From NCBI GenBank assembly GCA_037954325.1, contig JBBMNZ010000001.1, positions 1 through 64,000 of the forward strand: DNA of 64,000 bases, in the 5' to 3' direction. This document shows, one piece after another, positions 46,435 through 59,700 of the stretch. Both the position numbers and the translations under genes were made by a program. Each line of letters begins with the position of its first letter. The first letter of the stretch is position 1. The notes beneath the pieces are model-generated. The model saw nothing but the letters and a program-made list of their open reading frames with translations. It was not told where the DNA came from and did not search any database. The stretch comes from Fistularia commersonii. Taxonomy: Eukaryota > Chordata > Actinopteri > Syngnathiformes > Fistulariidae.

Positions 46435-49020
46435 AAAGTGTTTATGTCACGGAGTTGAAGCGGTTTCGATAAAGAGTGGAAATCCATAAAGATTCCTTAG
46501 AAGAAGGTTACTGGTGCTGAAATATGTTTAAGAAGGACCAGATTCTGCACAATATATGTCATAATCATTTTGATCCTGCAACATTTTGAAAAGATATAGC
46601 CATACGGTCAAAAAGTGTTTATCTCACCGAGTTGAAGCATTTTCGAAAAATATTGTAAATCACAAAAGATTCCTTAGAAACAGGTTACTGGTGCTGAAAT
46701 ATGTTGAAAAGGACCAGATGTTGCACAGTATATGTCAAAATCATTGTGATCCTGCAACATTTTGAAAAGATATAGCCTTACGGTCAAAAGGTGTTTTTCT
46801 CACTGAGTTGAAGCGTTTTTTTAAAAATGAGTGGAAAAAACTAAAGATTCCTTGGAAGTAGCTTACTTGTACTGAAATATGTTGAGAAGGACCAGATTCT
46901 GCACAATATATGTCAAAGACATTGTGATCCTGCGACATTTTGAAAAGATATAGCTATACGGTCAAAAATTGTTTATCACACCGAGTTGAAGCATTTTTGA
47001 AAAAGAGTGGAAATCACTAAAGATTCCTCAGAGGCAGCTTTCTGGTGCTGAAATGTGTTGAAAAGGACCAGATTCTGCACAATATATGTCAAAATCATTG
47101 TGATCCTGCAACCTTTTGAAAAGATATAGCTATACGGTCAAAAAGTGTTTAGCTCACTGAGTTGAAGCGTTTTCAATAAAGAGTGGAAATAACTAAAGAT
47201 TTCTTAGAAGCAGGATACTGGTACTGAAATATGTTGAAAAGGACCAGATTCTGCACAATATATGTCAAAATCATCGTGATCCTGTACCATTTTGCAAAGA
47301 TATAGCCATACGGTCAAAAAGTGTTTATGTCACGGAGTTGAAGCGGTTTCGATAAAGAGTGGAAATCCATAAAGATTCCTTAGAAGAAGGTTACTGGTGC
47401 TGAAATATGTTTAAGAAGGACCAGATTCTGCACAATATATGTCATAATCATTTTGATCCTGCAACATTTTGAAAAGATATAGCCATACGGTCAAAAAGTG
47501 TTTATCTCACCGAGTTGAAGCATTTTCGAAAAATATTGTAAATCACAAAAGATTCCTTAGAAACAGGTTACTGGTGCTGAAATATGTTGAAAAGGACCAG
47601 ATGTTGCACAGTATATGTCAAAATCATTGTGATCCTGCAACATTTTGAAAAGATATAGCCTTACGGTCAAAAGGTGTTTTTCTCACTGAGTTGAAGCGTT
47701 TTTTTAAAAATGAGTGGAAAAAACTAAAGATTCCTTGGAAGTAGCTTACTTGTACTGAAATATGTTGAGAAGGACCAGATTCTGCACAATATATGTCAAA
47801 GACATTGTGATCCTGCGACATTTTGAAAAGATATAGCTATACGGTCAAAAATTGTTTATCACACCGAGTTGAAGCATTTTTGAAAAAGAGTGGAAATCAC
47901 TAAAGATTCCTTAGAAGCAGCTTACTGGTGCTGAAATATGTTGAAAAGGACAAGATTCTGCACAATATATGTCAAAATCATTGTGATCCTGGAACATTTT
48001 GAAAAGATATAGTCATACGGTGAAAAAGTGTTTATCTCACTGAGTTGAAGCATTTTTTAATAAAGAGTGTAAATAACTAAAGATACCTTGGAAGCAGATT
48101 AATGGAGCTTAAATATGTTGAATACATAATATATGTAAAAACACTGTGATCCTGCAATATTTTGAAATGATATAGCCATACGGTCAAAAAGTGTTTATGT
48201 CACGGAGTTGAAGCGGTTTCGATAAAGAGTGGAAATCCATAAAGATTCCTTAGAAGAAGGTTACTGGTGCTGAAATATGTTTAAGAAGGACCAGATTCTG
48301 CACAATATATGTCATAATCATTTTGATCCTGCAACATTTTGAAAAGATATAGCCATACGGTCAAAAAGTGTTTATCTCACCGAGTTGAAGCATTTTCGAA
48401 AAATATTGTAAATCACAAAAGATTCCTTAGAAACAGGTTACTGGTGCTGAAATATGTTGAAAAGGACCAGATGTTGCACAGTATATGTCAAAATCATTGT
48501 GATCCTGCAACATTTTGAAAAGATATAGCCTTACGGTCAAAAGGTGTTTTTCTCACTGAGTTGAAGCGTTTTTTTAAAAATGAGTGGAAAAAACTAAAGA
48601 TTCCTTGGAAGTAGCTTACTTGTACTGAAATATGTTGAGAAGGACCAGATTCTGCACAATATATGTCAAAGACATTGTGATCCTGCGACATTTTGAAAAG
48701 ATATAGCTATACGGTCAAAAATTGTTTATCACACCGAGTTGAAGCATTTTTGAAAAAGAGTGGAAATCACTAAAGATTCCTCAGAGGCAGCTTTCTGGTG
48801 CTGAAATGTGTTGAAAAGGACCAGATTCTGCACAATATATGTCAAAATCATTGTGATCCTGCAACCTTTTGAAAAGATATAGCTATACGGTCAAAAAGTG
48901 TTTAGCTCACTGAGTTGAAGCGTTTTCAATAAAGAGTGGAAATAACTAAAGATTTCTTAGAAGCAGGATACTGGTACTGAAATATGTTGAAAAGGACCAG
49001 ATTCTGCACAATATATGTCA
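46435..49020 (+). repeat. Tandem duplication of about 880 bp (5 monomers), three copies
   Basis: The variant gagttgaagcgttttttt with gtggaaaaaactaaag recurs at 46741, 47624 and 48494 (offsets 883 and 870), and tttatgtcacggagttg recurs with it. The unequal offsets show that copies 2 and 3 joined through slightly different exchange points. A further copy at 52511 belongs to the next macro-repeat and an earlier one at 41680 to the first. Confidence 0.8.
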
Positions 49021-52000
49021 AAATCATCGTGATCCTGTACCATTTTGCAAAGATATAGCCATACGGTCAAAAAATGTTTATCTCACTGAGTTGAAGCGTT
49101 TTGGATAAAGAGTTGAAATAACTAAAGTTTCCATATAAACAGGTTACTGGTGTTGCAATAAGTTGAAAAGGACAAGATTCTGCAAAATATATGTCAAAAT
49201 CATTGTGGTCCTGCAACATTTTGAAAACATATAGCCATACAGTCAAAAAGTGTTTATCTCACTGAGTTGAAGCATTTTTTTAATAAAGAGTGTAAATAAC
49301 TAAAGATTCCTTGGAAGCAGGTAACTGGAGCTTAAATATGTTGAATACATACTATATTTAAAAACACTGTGACCTTAAATATTTTGAAAAGATATAGTCA
49401 TACGGTCAAAAAGTGATTTATCTCACTGAGTTGAAGCGGTTTCGATAAAGAGTGGAAATCCCTCAAGATTCCTTAGAAGCAGGTTACTGGTGCTGAAATA
49501 TGTTGAAGAAGGACCAGATTCTGCGCAATATATGTCATAATCATTGTGATCCTGCAACCTTTTGTAAAGATATAGCCATACGTTCAAAAAGTGATTTATC
49601 TCACTGAGTTGAAGCGGTTTCGATAAAGAGTGGAAATCCATAAAGATTCCTTAGAAGAAGGTTACTTGTGCTGAAATATGTTGAAAAGGACCAGATTCTG
49701 CACAATATATGTCAAAATCATTGTGATCCTGCAACCTTTTGTAAAGATATAGCCATACGGTCAAAAAGTGTTTATCTCACTGAGTTGAAGCGTTTTCGAT
49801 AAAGAGTGGAAATAACTACGGAATCCTTCGAAGCAGCTTACTGGTGCTGAAATATGTTGGAAAGGACCAGATTCTGCACAATATATGTCAAAATCATTGT
49901 GATTCTGCAACATTTTGAAAAGACATAGCCATACGGACAAAAAGTGTTTATCTCACTGAGGTGAAGCGTTTTCAATAAAGATTGGAAATAACTAAAGATT
50001 CCTTGGAAGCAGGTTACTGGTGCTGAAATATGTTGAAAAGGACCAGATTCTGCACAATATATGTCAAAATCATTGTTATGCTGGAATGTTTTAAAAAGAT
50101 ATAGCCTTACGGTCAAAAATTGTTTATCTCACTGAGTTGAAGCATTTTCGATAAAAAGTGGAAATAACCAAAGATTCCTTGGAAGCAGCTTACTGGTACT
50201 GAAATATGTTGAAAAGGACCAGATTCTGCACAATATATGTACAAATCATTGTGATCCTGCAACCTTTTGTAAAGATATAGCCATACGTTCAAAAAGAGTT
50301 TATCTCAATGAGTCTAAGCGTTTTCGATAAAAAGTGGAAATCCCTCAATATTCCTTAGAAGCAGGTTACTGGTGCTGAAATATGTTGAAAAGGACCAGAT
50401 GTTGCACAGTATATGTCAAAATCATTGTGATCCTGCAACATTTTGAAAAGATATAGCCATACGGTCAAAAGGTGTTTTTCTCACTGAGTTGAAGCGTTTT
50501 TTCATAATGAGTGGAAAAAACTAAAGATTCCTTGGAAGCAGCTTACTGGTACTGAAATATGTTGAGAAGGACCAGATTCTGCACAATATATGTCAAAATC
50601 ATTGTGATCCTGCAACCTTTTGTAAAGATATAGCCATACGTTCAAAAAGTGTTTATCTCACTGAGTTGAAGCGGTTTCGATAAAAAGTGGAAATAACTCA
50701 AGATTCCTTAGAAGCAGGTTAATGGAGCTGAAATATGTTGGAAAGGACCAGATTCTGCACAATATATGTCAAAATCATTGTGATCCTGAGACATTTTGAA
50801 AAGATATAGTCATGCGGTCAAAGAGTGTTAATGTCATTGAGGTGAAGCGTTTTCAAAAAAGAGTGGAAATAACTAAAGATTCCTTTGAAGCAAAGTTACT
50901 GGAGCTTAAATATGATGAAAAGGACCAGATTCTTCACAATATTTTCAAAATCATTGTGATCTTAAAAACTTTTGAAAAGATATAGCCATACGGTCAAAAA
51001 GTGTTTATCTCACCAAGTTGAAACAATTTCGAAAAAGAATGGAAATCACTGAAGATTCCTTAGAAGCAGCTTACTGGTGCTGAAATATGTTGAAAAGGAC
51101 AAGATTCTGCACAATATATGTCAAAATCATTGTGATCCTGGAACATTTTGAAAAGATATAGTCATACGGTCAAAAAGTGTTTTTCTCACTGAGTTGAAGC
51201 ATTTTTTAATAAAGAGTGTAAATAACTAAAGATGCCTTGGAAGCAGGTTACTGGAGCTACAATATGTTGAATACATAATATATTTAAAAACACTGTGATC
51301 CTGCAATATTTTGAAAAGATATAGCCATACGGTTAAAAAGTGTTTATCTCACTGAGTTGAAGCGGTTTCGATAAAGAGTGAAAATCCATAAAGATTCCTT
51401 AGAAGAAGGTTACTGGTGCTGAAATATGTTGAAGAAGGACCAGATTCTGCACAATATATGTCAAAATCATTGTGATCCTGCAACCTTTTGAAAAGATATA
51501 GCTATACGGTCAAAAAGTGTTTATCTCACTGAGTTGAAGCGTTTTCGATAAAGATTGGAAATAACTAAAGATTCCTTGGAAGCAGGTTACTGGTGCTGAA
51601 ATATGTTGAAAAGGACCAGATTCTGCACAATATATGTCAAAATCATTGTGATCCTGCAACCTTTTGTAAAGATATAGCCATACGTTCAAAAAGTGTTTTT
51701 CTCACTGAGTTGAAGCGGTTTCGATAAAGAGTGGAAATCCATAAAGATTCCTTAGAAGAAGGTTACCGGTGCTGAAATATGTTGAAAAGGACCAGATTCT
51801 GCACAATATATGTCAAAATCATTGTGATCCTACAATATTTTGAAAAGATATAGCCATACGGTCAAAAACTGTTTATCTCACCAAGTTGAAACATTTTCGA
51901 AAAAGAGTGGAAATCACTGAAGATTCCTTAGAAGCAGCTTACTGGTGCTGAAATATGTTGAAAAGGACAAGATTCTGCACAATATATGTCAAAATCATTG

Positions 52001-55000
52001 TGATCCTGGAACATTTTGAAAAGATATAGTCATACGGTGAAAAAGTGTTTATCTCACTGAGTTGAAGCATTTTTTAATAAAGAGTGTAAATAACTAAAGA
52101 TACCTTGGAAGCAGATTAATGGAGCTTAAATATGTTGAATACATAATATATGTAAAAACACTGTGATCCTGCAATATTTTGAAATGATATAGCCATACGG
52201 TCAAAAAGTGTTTATGTCACGGAGTTGAAGCGGTTTCGATAAAGAGTGGAAATCCATAAAGATTCCTTAGAAGAAGGTTACTGGTGCTGAAATATGTTTA
52301 AGAAGGACCAGATTCTGCACAATATATGTCATAATCATTTTGATCCTGCAACATTTTGAAAAGATATAGCCATACGGTCAAAAAGTGTTTATCTCACCGA
52401 GTTGAAGCATTTTCGAAAAATATTGTAAATCACAAAAGATTCCTTAGAAACAGGTTACTGGTGCTGAAATATGTTGAAAAGGACCAGATGTTGCACAGTA
52501 TATGTCAAAATCATTGTGATCCTGCAACATTTTGAAAAGATATAGCCTTACGGTCAAAAGGTGTTTTTCTCACTGAGTTGAAGCGTTTTTTTAAAAATGA
52601 GTGGAAAAAACTAAAGATTCCTTGGAAGTAGCTTACTTGTACTGAAATATGTTGAGAAGGACCAGATTCTGCACAATATATGTCAAAGACATTGTGATCC
52701 TGCGACATTTTGAAAAGATATAGCTATACGGTCAAAAATTGTTTATCACACCGAGTTGAAGCATTTTTGAAAAAGAGTGGAAATCACTAAAGATTCCTCA
52801 GAGGCAGCTTTCTGGTGCTGAAATGTGTTGAAAAGGACCAGATTCTGCACAATATATGTCAAAATCATTGTGATCCTGCAACCTTTTGAAAAGATATAGC
52901 TATACGGTCAAAAAGTGTTTAGCTCACTGAGTTGAAGCGTTTTCAATAAAGAGTGGAAATAACTAAAGATTTCTTAGAAGCAGGATACTGGTACTGAAAT
53001 ATGTTGAAAAGGACCAGATTCTGCACAATATATGTCAAAATCATCGTGATCCTGTACCATTTTGCAAAGATATAGCCATACGGTCAAAAAATGTTTATCT
53101 CACTGAGTTGAAGCGTTTTGGATAAAGAGTTGAAATAACTAAAGTTTCCATATAAACAGGTTACTGGTGTTGCAATAAGTTGAAAAGGACAAGATTCTGC
53201 AAAATATATGTCAAAATCATTGTGGTCCTGCAACATTTTGAAAACATATAGCCATACAGTCAAAAAGTGTTTATCTCACTGAGTTGAAGCATTTTTTTAA
53301 TAAAGAGTGTAAATAACTAAAGATTCCTTGGAAGCAGGTAACTGGAGCTTAAATATGTTGAATACATACTATATTTAAAAACACTGTGACCTTAAATATT
53401 TTGAAAAGATATAGTCATACGGTCAAAAAGTGATTTATCTCACTGAGTTGAAGCGGTTTCGATAAAGAGTGGAAATCCCTCAAGATTCCTTAGAAGCAGG
53501 TTACTGGTGCTGAAATATGTTGAAGAAGGACCAGATTCTGCGCAATATATGTCATAATCATTGTGATCCTGCAACCTTTTGTAAAGATATAGCCATACGT
53601 TCAAAAAGTGATTTATCTCACTGAGTTGAAGCGGTTTCGATAAAGAGTGGAAATCCATAAAGATTCCTTAGAAGAAGGTTACTTGTGCTGAAATATGTTG
53701 AAAAGGACCAGATTCTGCACAATATATGTCAAAATCATTGTGATCCTGCAACCTTTTGTAAAGATATAGCCATACGGTCAAAAAGTGTTTATCTCACTGA
53801 GTTGAAGCGTTTTCGATAAAGAGTGGAAATAACTACGGAATCCTTCGAAGCAGCTTACTGGTGCTGAAATATGTTGGAAAGGACCAGATTCTGCACAATA
53901 TATGTCAAAATCATTGTGATTCTGCAACATTTTGAAAAGACATAGCCATACGGACAAAAAGTGTTTATCTCACTGAGGTGAAGCGTTTTCAATAAAGATT
54001 GGAAATAACTAAAGATTCCTTGGAAGCAGGTTACTGGTGCTGAAATATGTTGAAAAGGACCAGATTCTGCACAATATATGTCAAAATCATTGTTATGCTG
54101 GAATGTTTTAAAAAGATATAGCCTTACGGTCAAAAATTGTTTATCTCACTGAGTTGAAGCATTTTCGATAAAAAGTGGAAATAACCAAAGATTCCTTGGA
54201 AGCAGCTTACTGGTACTGAAATATGTTGAAAAGGACCAGATTCTGCACAATATATGTACAAATCATTGTGATCCTGCAACCTTTTGTAAAGATATAGCCA
54301 TACGTTCAAAAAGAGTTTATCTCAATGAGTCTAAGCGTTTTCGATAAAAAGTGGAAATCCCTCAATATTCCTTAGAAGCAGGTTACTGGTGCTGAAATAT
54401 GTTGAAAAGGACCAGATGTTGCACAGTATATGTCAAAATCATTGTGATCCTGCAACATTTTGAAAAGATATAGCCATACGGTCAAAAGGTGTTTTTCTCA
54501 CTGAGTTGAAGCGTTTTTTCATAATGAGTGGAAAAAACTAAAGATTCCTTGGAAGCAGCTTACTGGTACTGAAATATGTTGAGAAGGACCAGATTCTGCA
54601 CAATATATGTCAAAATCATTGTGATCCTGCAACCTTTTGTAAAGATATAGCCATACGTTCAAAAAGTGTTTATCTCACTGAGTTGAAGTGGTTTCGATAA
54701 AAAGTGGAAATAACTCAAGATTCCTTAGAAGCAGGTTAATGGAGCTGAAATATGTTGGAAAGGACCAGATTCTGCACAATATATGTCAAAATCATTGTGA
54801 TCCTGAGACATTTTGAAAAGATATAGTCATGCGGTCAAAGAGTGTTAATGTCATTGAGGTGAAGCGTTTTCAAAAAAGAGTGGAAATAACTAAAGATTCC
54901 TTTGAAGCAAAGTTACTGGAGCTTAAATATGATGAAAAGGACCAGATTCTTCACAATATTTTCAAAATCATTGTGATCTTAAAAACTTTTGAAAAGATAT

Positions 55001-56785
55001 AGCCATACGGTCAAAAAGTGTTTATCTCACCAAGTTGAAACAATTTCGAAAAAGAATGGAAATCACTGAAGATTCCTTAGAAGCAGCTTACTGGTGCTGA
55101 AATATGTTGAAAAGGACAAGATTCTGCACAATATATGTCAAAATCATTGTGATCCTGGAACATTTTGAAAAGATATAGTCATACGGTCAAAAAGTGTTTT
55201 TCTCACTGAGTTGAAGCATTTTTTAATAAAGAGTGTAAATAACTAAAGATGCCTTGGAAGCAGGTTACTGGAGCTACAATATGTTGAATACATAATATAT
55301 TTAAAAACACTGTGATCCTGCAATATTTTGAAAAGATATAGCCATACGGTTAAAAAGTGTTTATCTCACTGAGTTGAAGCGGTTTCGATAAAGAGTGAAA
55401 ATCCATAAAGATTCCTTAGAAGAAGGTTACTGGTGCTGAAATATGTTGAAGAAGGACCAGATTCTGCACAATATATGTCAAAATCATTGTGATCCTGCAA
55501 CCTTTTGAAAAGATATAGCTATACGGTCAAAAAGTGTTTATCTCACTGAGTTGAAGCGTTTTCGATAAAGATTGGAAATAACTAAAGATTCCTTGGAAGC
55601 AGGTTACTGGTGCTGAAATATGTTGAAAAGGACCAGATTCTGCACAATATATGTCAAAATCATTGTGATTCTGGAATGTTTTAAAAAGATATAGCCATAC
55701 GGTCAAAAATTGTTTATCTCACTGAGTTGAATCATTTTCGATAAAAAGTGGAAATAACCAAAGATTCCTTGGAAGCAGCTTAATGGTACTGAAATATGTT
55801 GAAAAGGACCAGATTCTGCAAAATATATGTCAAAATCATTGTGATCCTGCAAACTTTTGTAAAGATATAGCCATACGTTCAAAAAGAGTTTATCTCAATG
55901 AGTTGAAGCGTTTTCGATAAAAAGTGGAAATCCCTCAATATTCCTTAGAAGCAGGTTACTGGTGCTGAAATATGTTGAAAAGGACCAGATGTTGCACAGT
56001 ATATGTCAAAATCATTGTGATCCTGCAACATTTTGAAAAGATATAGCCTTACGGTCAAAAGGTGTTTTTCTGACTGAGTTGAAGCGTTTTTTAATAAAGA
56101 GTGGAAAAAACTAAAGATTCCTTGGAAGCAGCTTACTGGTACTGAAATATGTTGAGAAGGACCAGATTCTGCACAATATATGTCAAAATCATTGTGATCC
56201 TGCAACCTTTTGTAAAGATATAGCCATACGTTCAAAAAGTGTTTATCTCACTGAGTTGAAGCGGTTTCGATAAAGAGTGGAAATCCATAAAGATTCCTTA
56301 GAAGAAGGTTACTGGTGCTGAAATATGTTGAAAAGGACCAGATTCTGCACAATATATGTCAAAATCATTGTGATCCTGCAACCTTTTGAAAAGATATAGC
56401 CATACGGTCAAAAAGTGTTTATCTTACCGAGTTGAAGCGTTTTCGATAAAGAGTGGAAATAACTACAGAATCCTTAGAAGCAGCTTACTGGTGCTGAAAT
56501 ATGTTGGAAAGGACCAGATTCTGCACAATATATGTCAAAATCATTGTGATCCTGCAACCTTTTGTAAAGATATAGCCATACGTTCAAAAAGTGTTTATCT
56601 CACTGAGTTGAAGCGGTTTCGATAAAGAGTGGAAATCCATAAAGATTCCTTGGAAGCAGCTTACTGGTACTGAAATATGTTGAAAAGGACCAGATTCTGC
56701 ACAATATATGTCAAAATCATTGTGATCCTGCAAACTTTTGTAAAGATATAGCCATACGGTCAAAAAGTGTTTATCTCTATGAGTT

Positions 56786-59700
56786 GAAGCTTTTTTGCAA
56801 CAGAGTGTCAATAACTAAAGATTCCTTTCTAGCAGCTTGCTGGTGCTGAAATATGTTGAAAAGGGCTTGATTCTGCATAATATAAGTCAAATTCATTGTG
56901 ATCCTGCAACATTTTGAAAAGATAAAGGCATACGGTCAAAAAGTGTTTATCTCTATGAGTTGAAGCTTTTTTGCAACAGAGTGTCAATAACTAAAGATTC
57001 CTTTCTAGCAGCTTGCTGGTGCTGAAATATGTTGAAAAGGGCTTGATTCTGCATAATATAAGTCAAATTCATTGTGATCCTGCAACATTTTGAAAAGATA
57101 AAGGCCTACGGTCAAAAAGTGTTTATCTCACTGAGTTGAAGCTTTTTTGCAACAGAGTGTCAATAACTAAAGATTCCTTTCTGACAGCTTGCTGGTGCTG
57201 AAATATGTTCTAAAGGGCTTGATTCTGCATAATATAAGTCAAAATCATTGTGATCCTGCAACATTTTGAAAAGATATAGGCATATGGTCAAAAAGTGTTT
57301 ATCTCACTGAGTTGAAGCTTTTTTGCAACAGAGTGTCAATAACTAAAGATTCCTTTCTAGCAGCTTGCTGGTGCTGAAATATGTTGAAAAGGGCTTGATT
57401 CTGCATAATATAAGTCAAAATCATTGTGATCCTGCAACATTTTGAAAGGATATAGGCATACGGTCAAAAAGTGTTTATCTCACTGAGTTGAAGCTTTTTT
57501 GCAACAGAGTGTCGATAACTAAAGATTCCTTTCTAGCAGCTTGCTGGTGCTGAAATATGTTGAAAAGGGCTTGATTCTGCATAATATAAGTCAAAATCAT
57601 TGTGATCCTGCAACATTTTGAAAAGATATAGCCATATGGTCAAAAAGTGTTTATCTCACTGAGTTGAAGCTTTTTTGCAACAGAGTGTCAATAACTAAAG
57701 ATTCCTTTCTAGCATCTTGCTTGTGCTGAAATATGTTGAAAAGGGCTTGATTCTGCATAATATAAGTCAAAATCATTGTGATCCTGCAACATTTTGAAAA
57801 GATATAGGCATACGGTCAAAAAGTGTTTATCTCACTGAGTTGAAGCTTTTTTGCAACAGAGTGTCGATAACTAAAGATTCCTTTCTAGCAGCTTGCTGGT
57901 GCTGAAATATGTTGAAAAGGGCTTGATTCTGCATAATATAAGTCAAAATCATTGTGATCCTGCAACATTTTGAAAAGATATAGGCATACGGTCAAAAAGT
58001 GTTTATCTCACTGAGTTGAAGCTTTTTTTGCAACAGAGTGTCGATAACTAAAGATTCCTTTCTAGCAGCTTGCTGGTGCTGAAATATGTTGAAAAGGGCT
58101 TGATTCTGCATAATATAAGTGAAATTCATTGTGATCCTGCAACATTTTGAAAAGATATAGCCATACGGTCAAAAAGTGTTTATCTCACTGAGTTGAAGCT
58201 TTTTTGCAACAGAGTGTCAATAACTAAAGATTCCTTTCTAGCAGCTTGCTGGTGCTGAAATATGTTGAAAAGGGCTTGATTCTGCATAATATAAGTCAAA
58301 TTCATTGTGATCCTGCAACATTTTGAAAAGATATAGGCATACGGTCAAAAAGTGTTTATCTCACTGAGTTGAAGCTTTTTTGCAACAGAGTGTCAATAAC
58401 TAAAGATTCCTTTCTAGCAGCTTGCTGGTGCTGAAATATGTTGAAAAGGGCTTGATTCTGCATAATATAAGTCAAAATCATTGTGATCCTGCAACATTTT
58501 GAAAAGATATAGCCATATGGTCAAAAAGTGTTTATCACACTGAGTTGAAGCTTTTTTGCAACAGAGTGTCAATAACTAAAGATTCCTTTCTAGCAGCTTG
58601 CTGGTGCTGAAATATGTTGAAAAGGGCTTGATTCTGCATAATATAAGTCAAATTCATTGTGATCCTGCAACATTTTGAAAAGATATAGCCATACGGTCAA
58701 AAAGTGTTTATCTCACTGAGTTGAAGCTTTTTTGCAACAGAGTGTCAATAACTAAAGATTCCTTTCTAGCAGCTTGCTGGTGCTGAAATATGTTGAAAAG
58801 GGCTTGATTCTGCATAATATAAGTCAAAATCATTGTGATCCTGCAACATTTTGAAAAGATATAGGCATACGGTCAAAAAGTGTTTATCTCACTGAGTTGA
58901 AGCTTTTTTGCAACAGAGTGTCGATAACTAAAGATTCCTTTCTAGCAGCTTGCTGGTGCTGAAATATGTTGAAAAGGGCTTGATTCTGCATAATATAAGT
59001 CAAAATCATTGTGATCCTGCAACATTTTGAAAAGATATAGCCATACGGTCAAAAAGTGTTTATCTCACTGAGTTGAAGCTTTTTTGCAACAGAGTGTCAA
59101 TAACTAAAGATTCCTTTCTAGCAGCTTGCTGGTGCTGAAATATGTTGAAAAGGGCTTGATTCTGCATAATATAAGTGAAATTCATTGTGATCCTGCAACA
59201 TTTTGAAAAGATATAGCCATACGGTCAAAAAGTGTTTATCTCACTGAGTTGAAGCTTTTTTGCAACAGAGTGTCAATAACTAAAGATTCCTTTCTAGCAG
59301 CTTGCTGGTGCTGAAATATGTTGAAAAGGGCTTGATTCTGCATAATATAAGTCAAATTCATTGTGATCCTGCAACATTTTGAAAAGATAGAGCCATACGG
59401 TCAAAAAGTGTTTATCTCACTGAGTTGAAGCTTTTTTTGCAACAGAGTGTCAATAACTAAAGATTCCTTTCTAGCAGCTTGCTGGTGCTGAAATATGTTG
59501 AAAAGGGCTTGATTCTGCATAATATAAGTCAAATTCATTGTGATCCTGCAACATTTTGAAAAGATATAGGCATACGGTCAAAAAGTGTTTATCTCACTGA
59601 GTTGAAGCTTTTTTGCAACGGAGTGTCAATAACTAAAGATTCCTTTTCTAGCAGCTTGCTGGTGCTGAAATATGTTGAAAAGGGCTTGATTCTGCATAAT

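Larger units (their letters stand above)
40860..55667 (+). repeat. Macro-repeat of about 4 kb, three copies
   Basis: Equivalent markers at 42609, 49423 and 53440, and at 43024, 49838 and 53855 give offsets of 6814 and 4017 bp. The last two copies (about 47890-51650 and 51907-55667) are 4017 bp apart, about 23 monomers. The first copy (about 41.0-44.8 kb) is separated from them by inserted 1044-bp and about 880-bp duplications. Similarity stops sharply near 51650/55667. Confidence 0.8.
37364..56785 (+). repeat. Satellite type B array, block 5
   Basis: About 110 diverged monomers to the right of the copia element. From about 41 kb, variants absent on the left become common: gcggtttcgataaagagtgg, caaccttttgtaaagatat, and a deletion form ttgaatacataatatat lacking the aaaggaccagattctgc part (about 41304, 42527, 44453, 45497, 46365, 48118, 49341, 51267, 52135, 53358, 55284). 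Periodic recurrence of the deletion form marks the macro-repeats listed separately. No gene is seen; minus-strand frames of 61 to 96 codons are chance. Confidence 0.92.
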
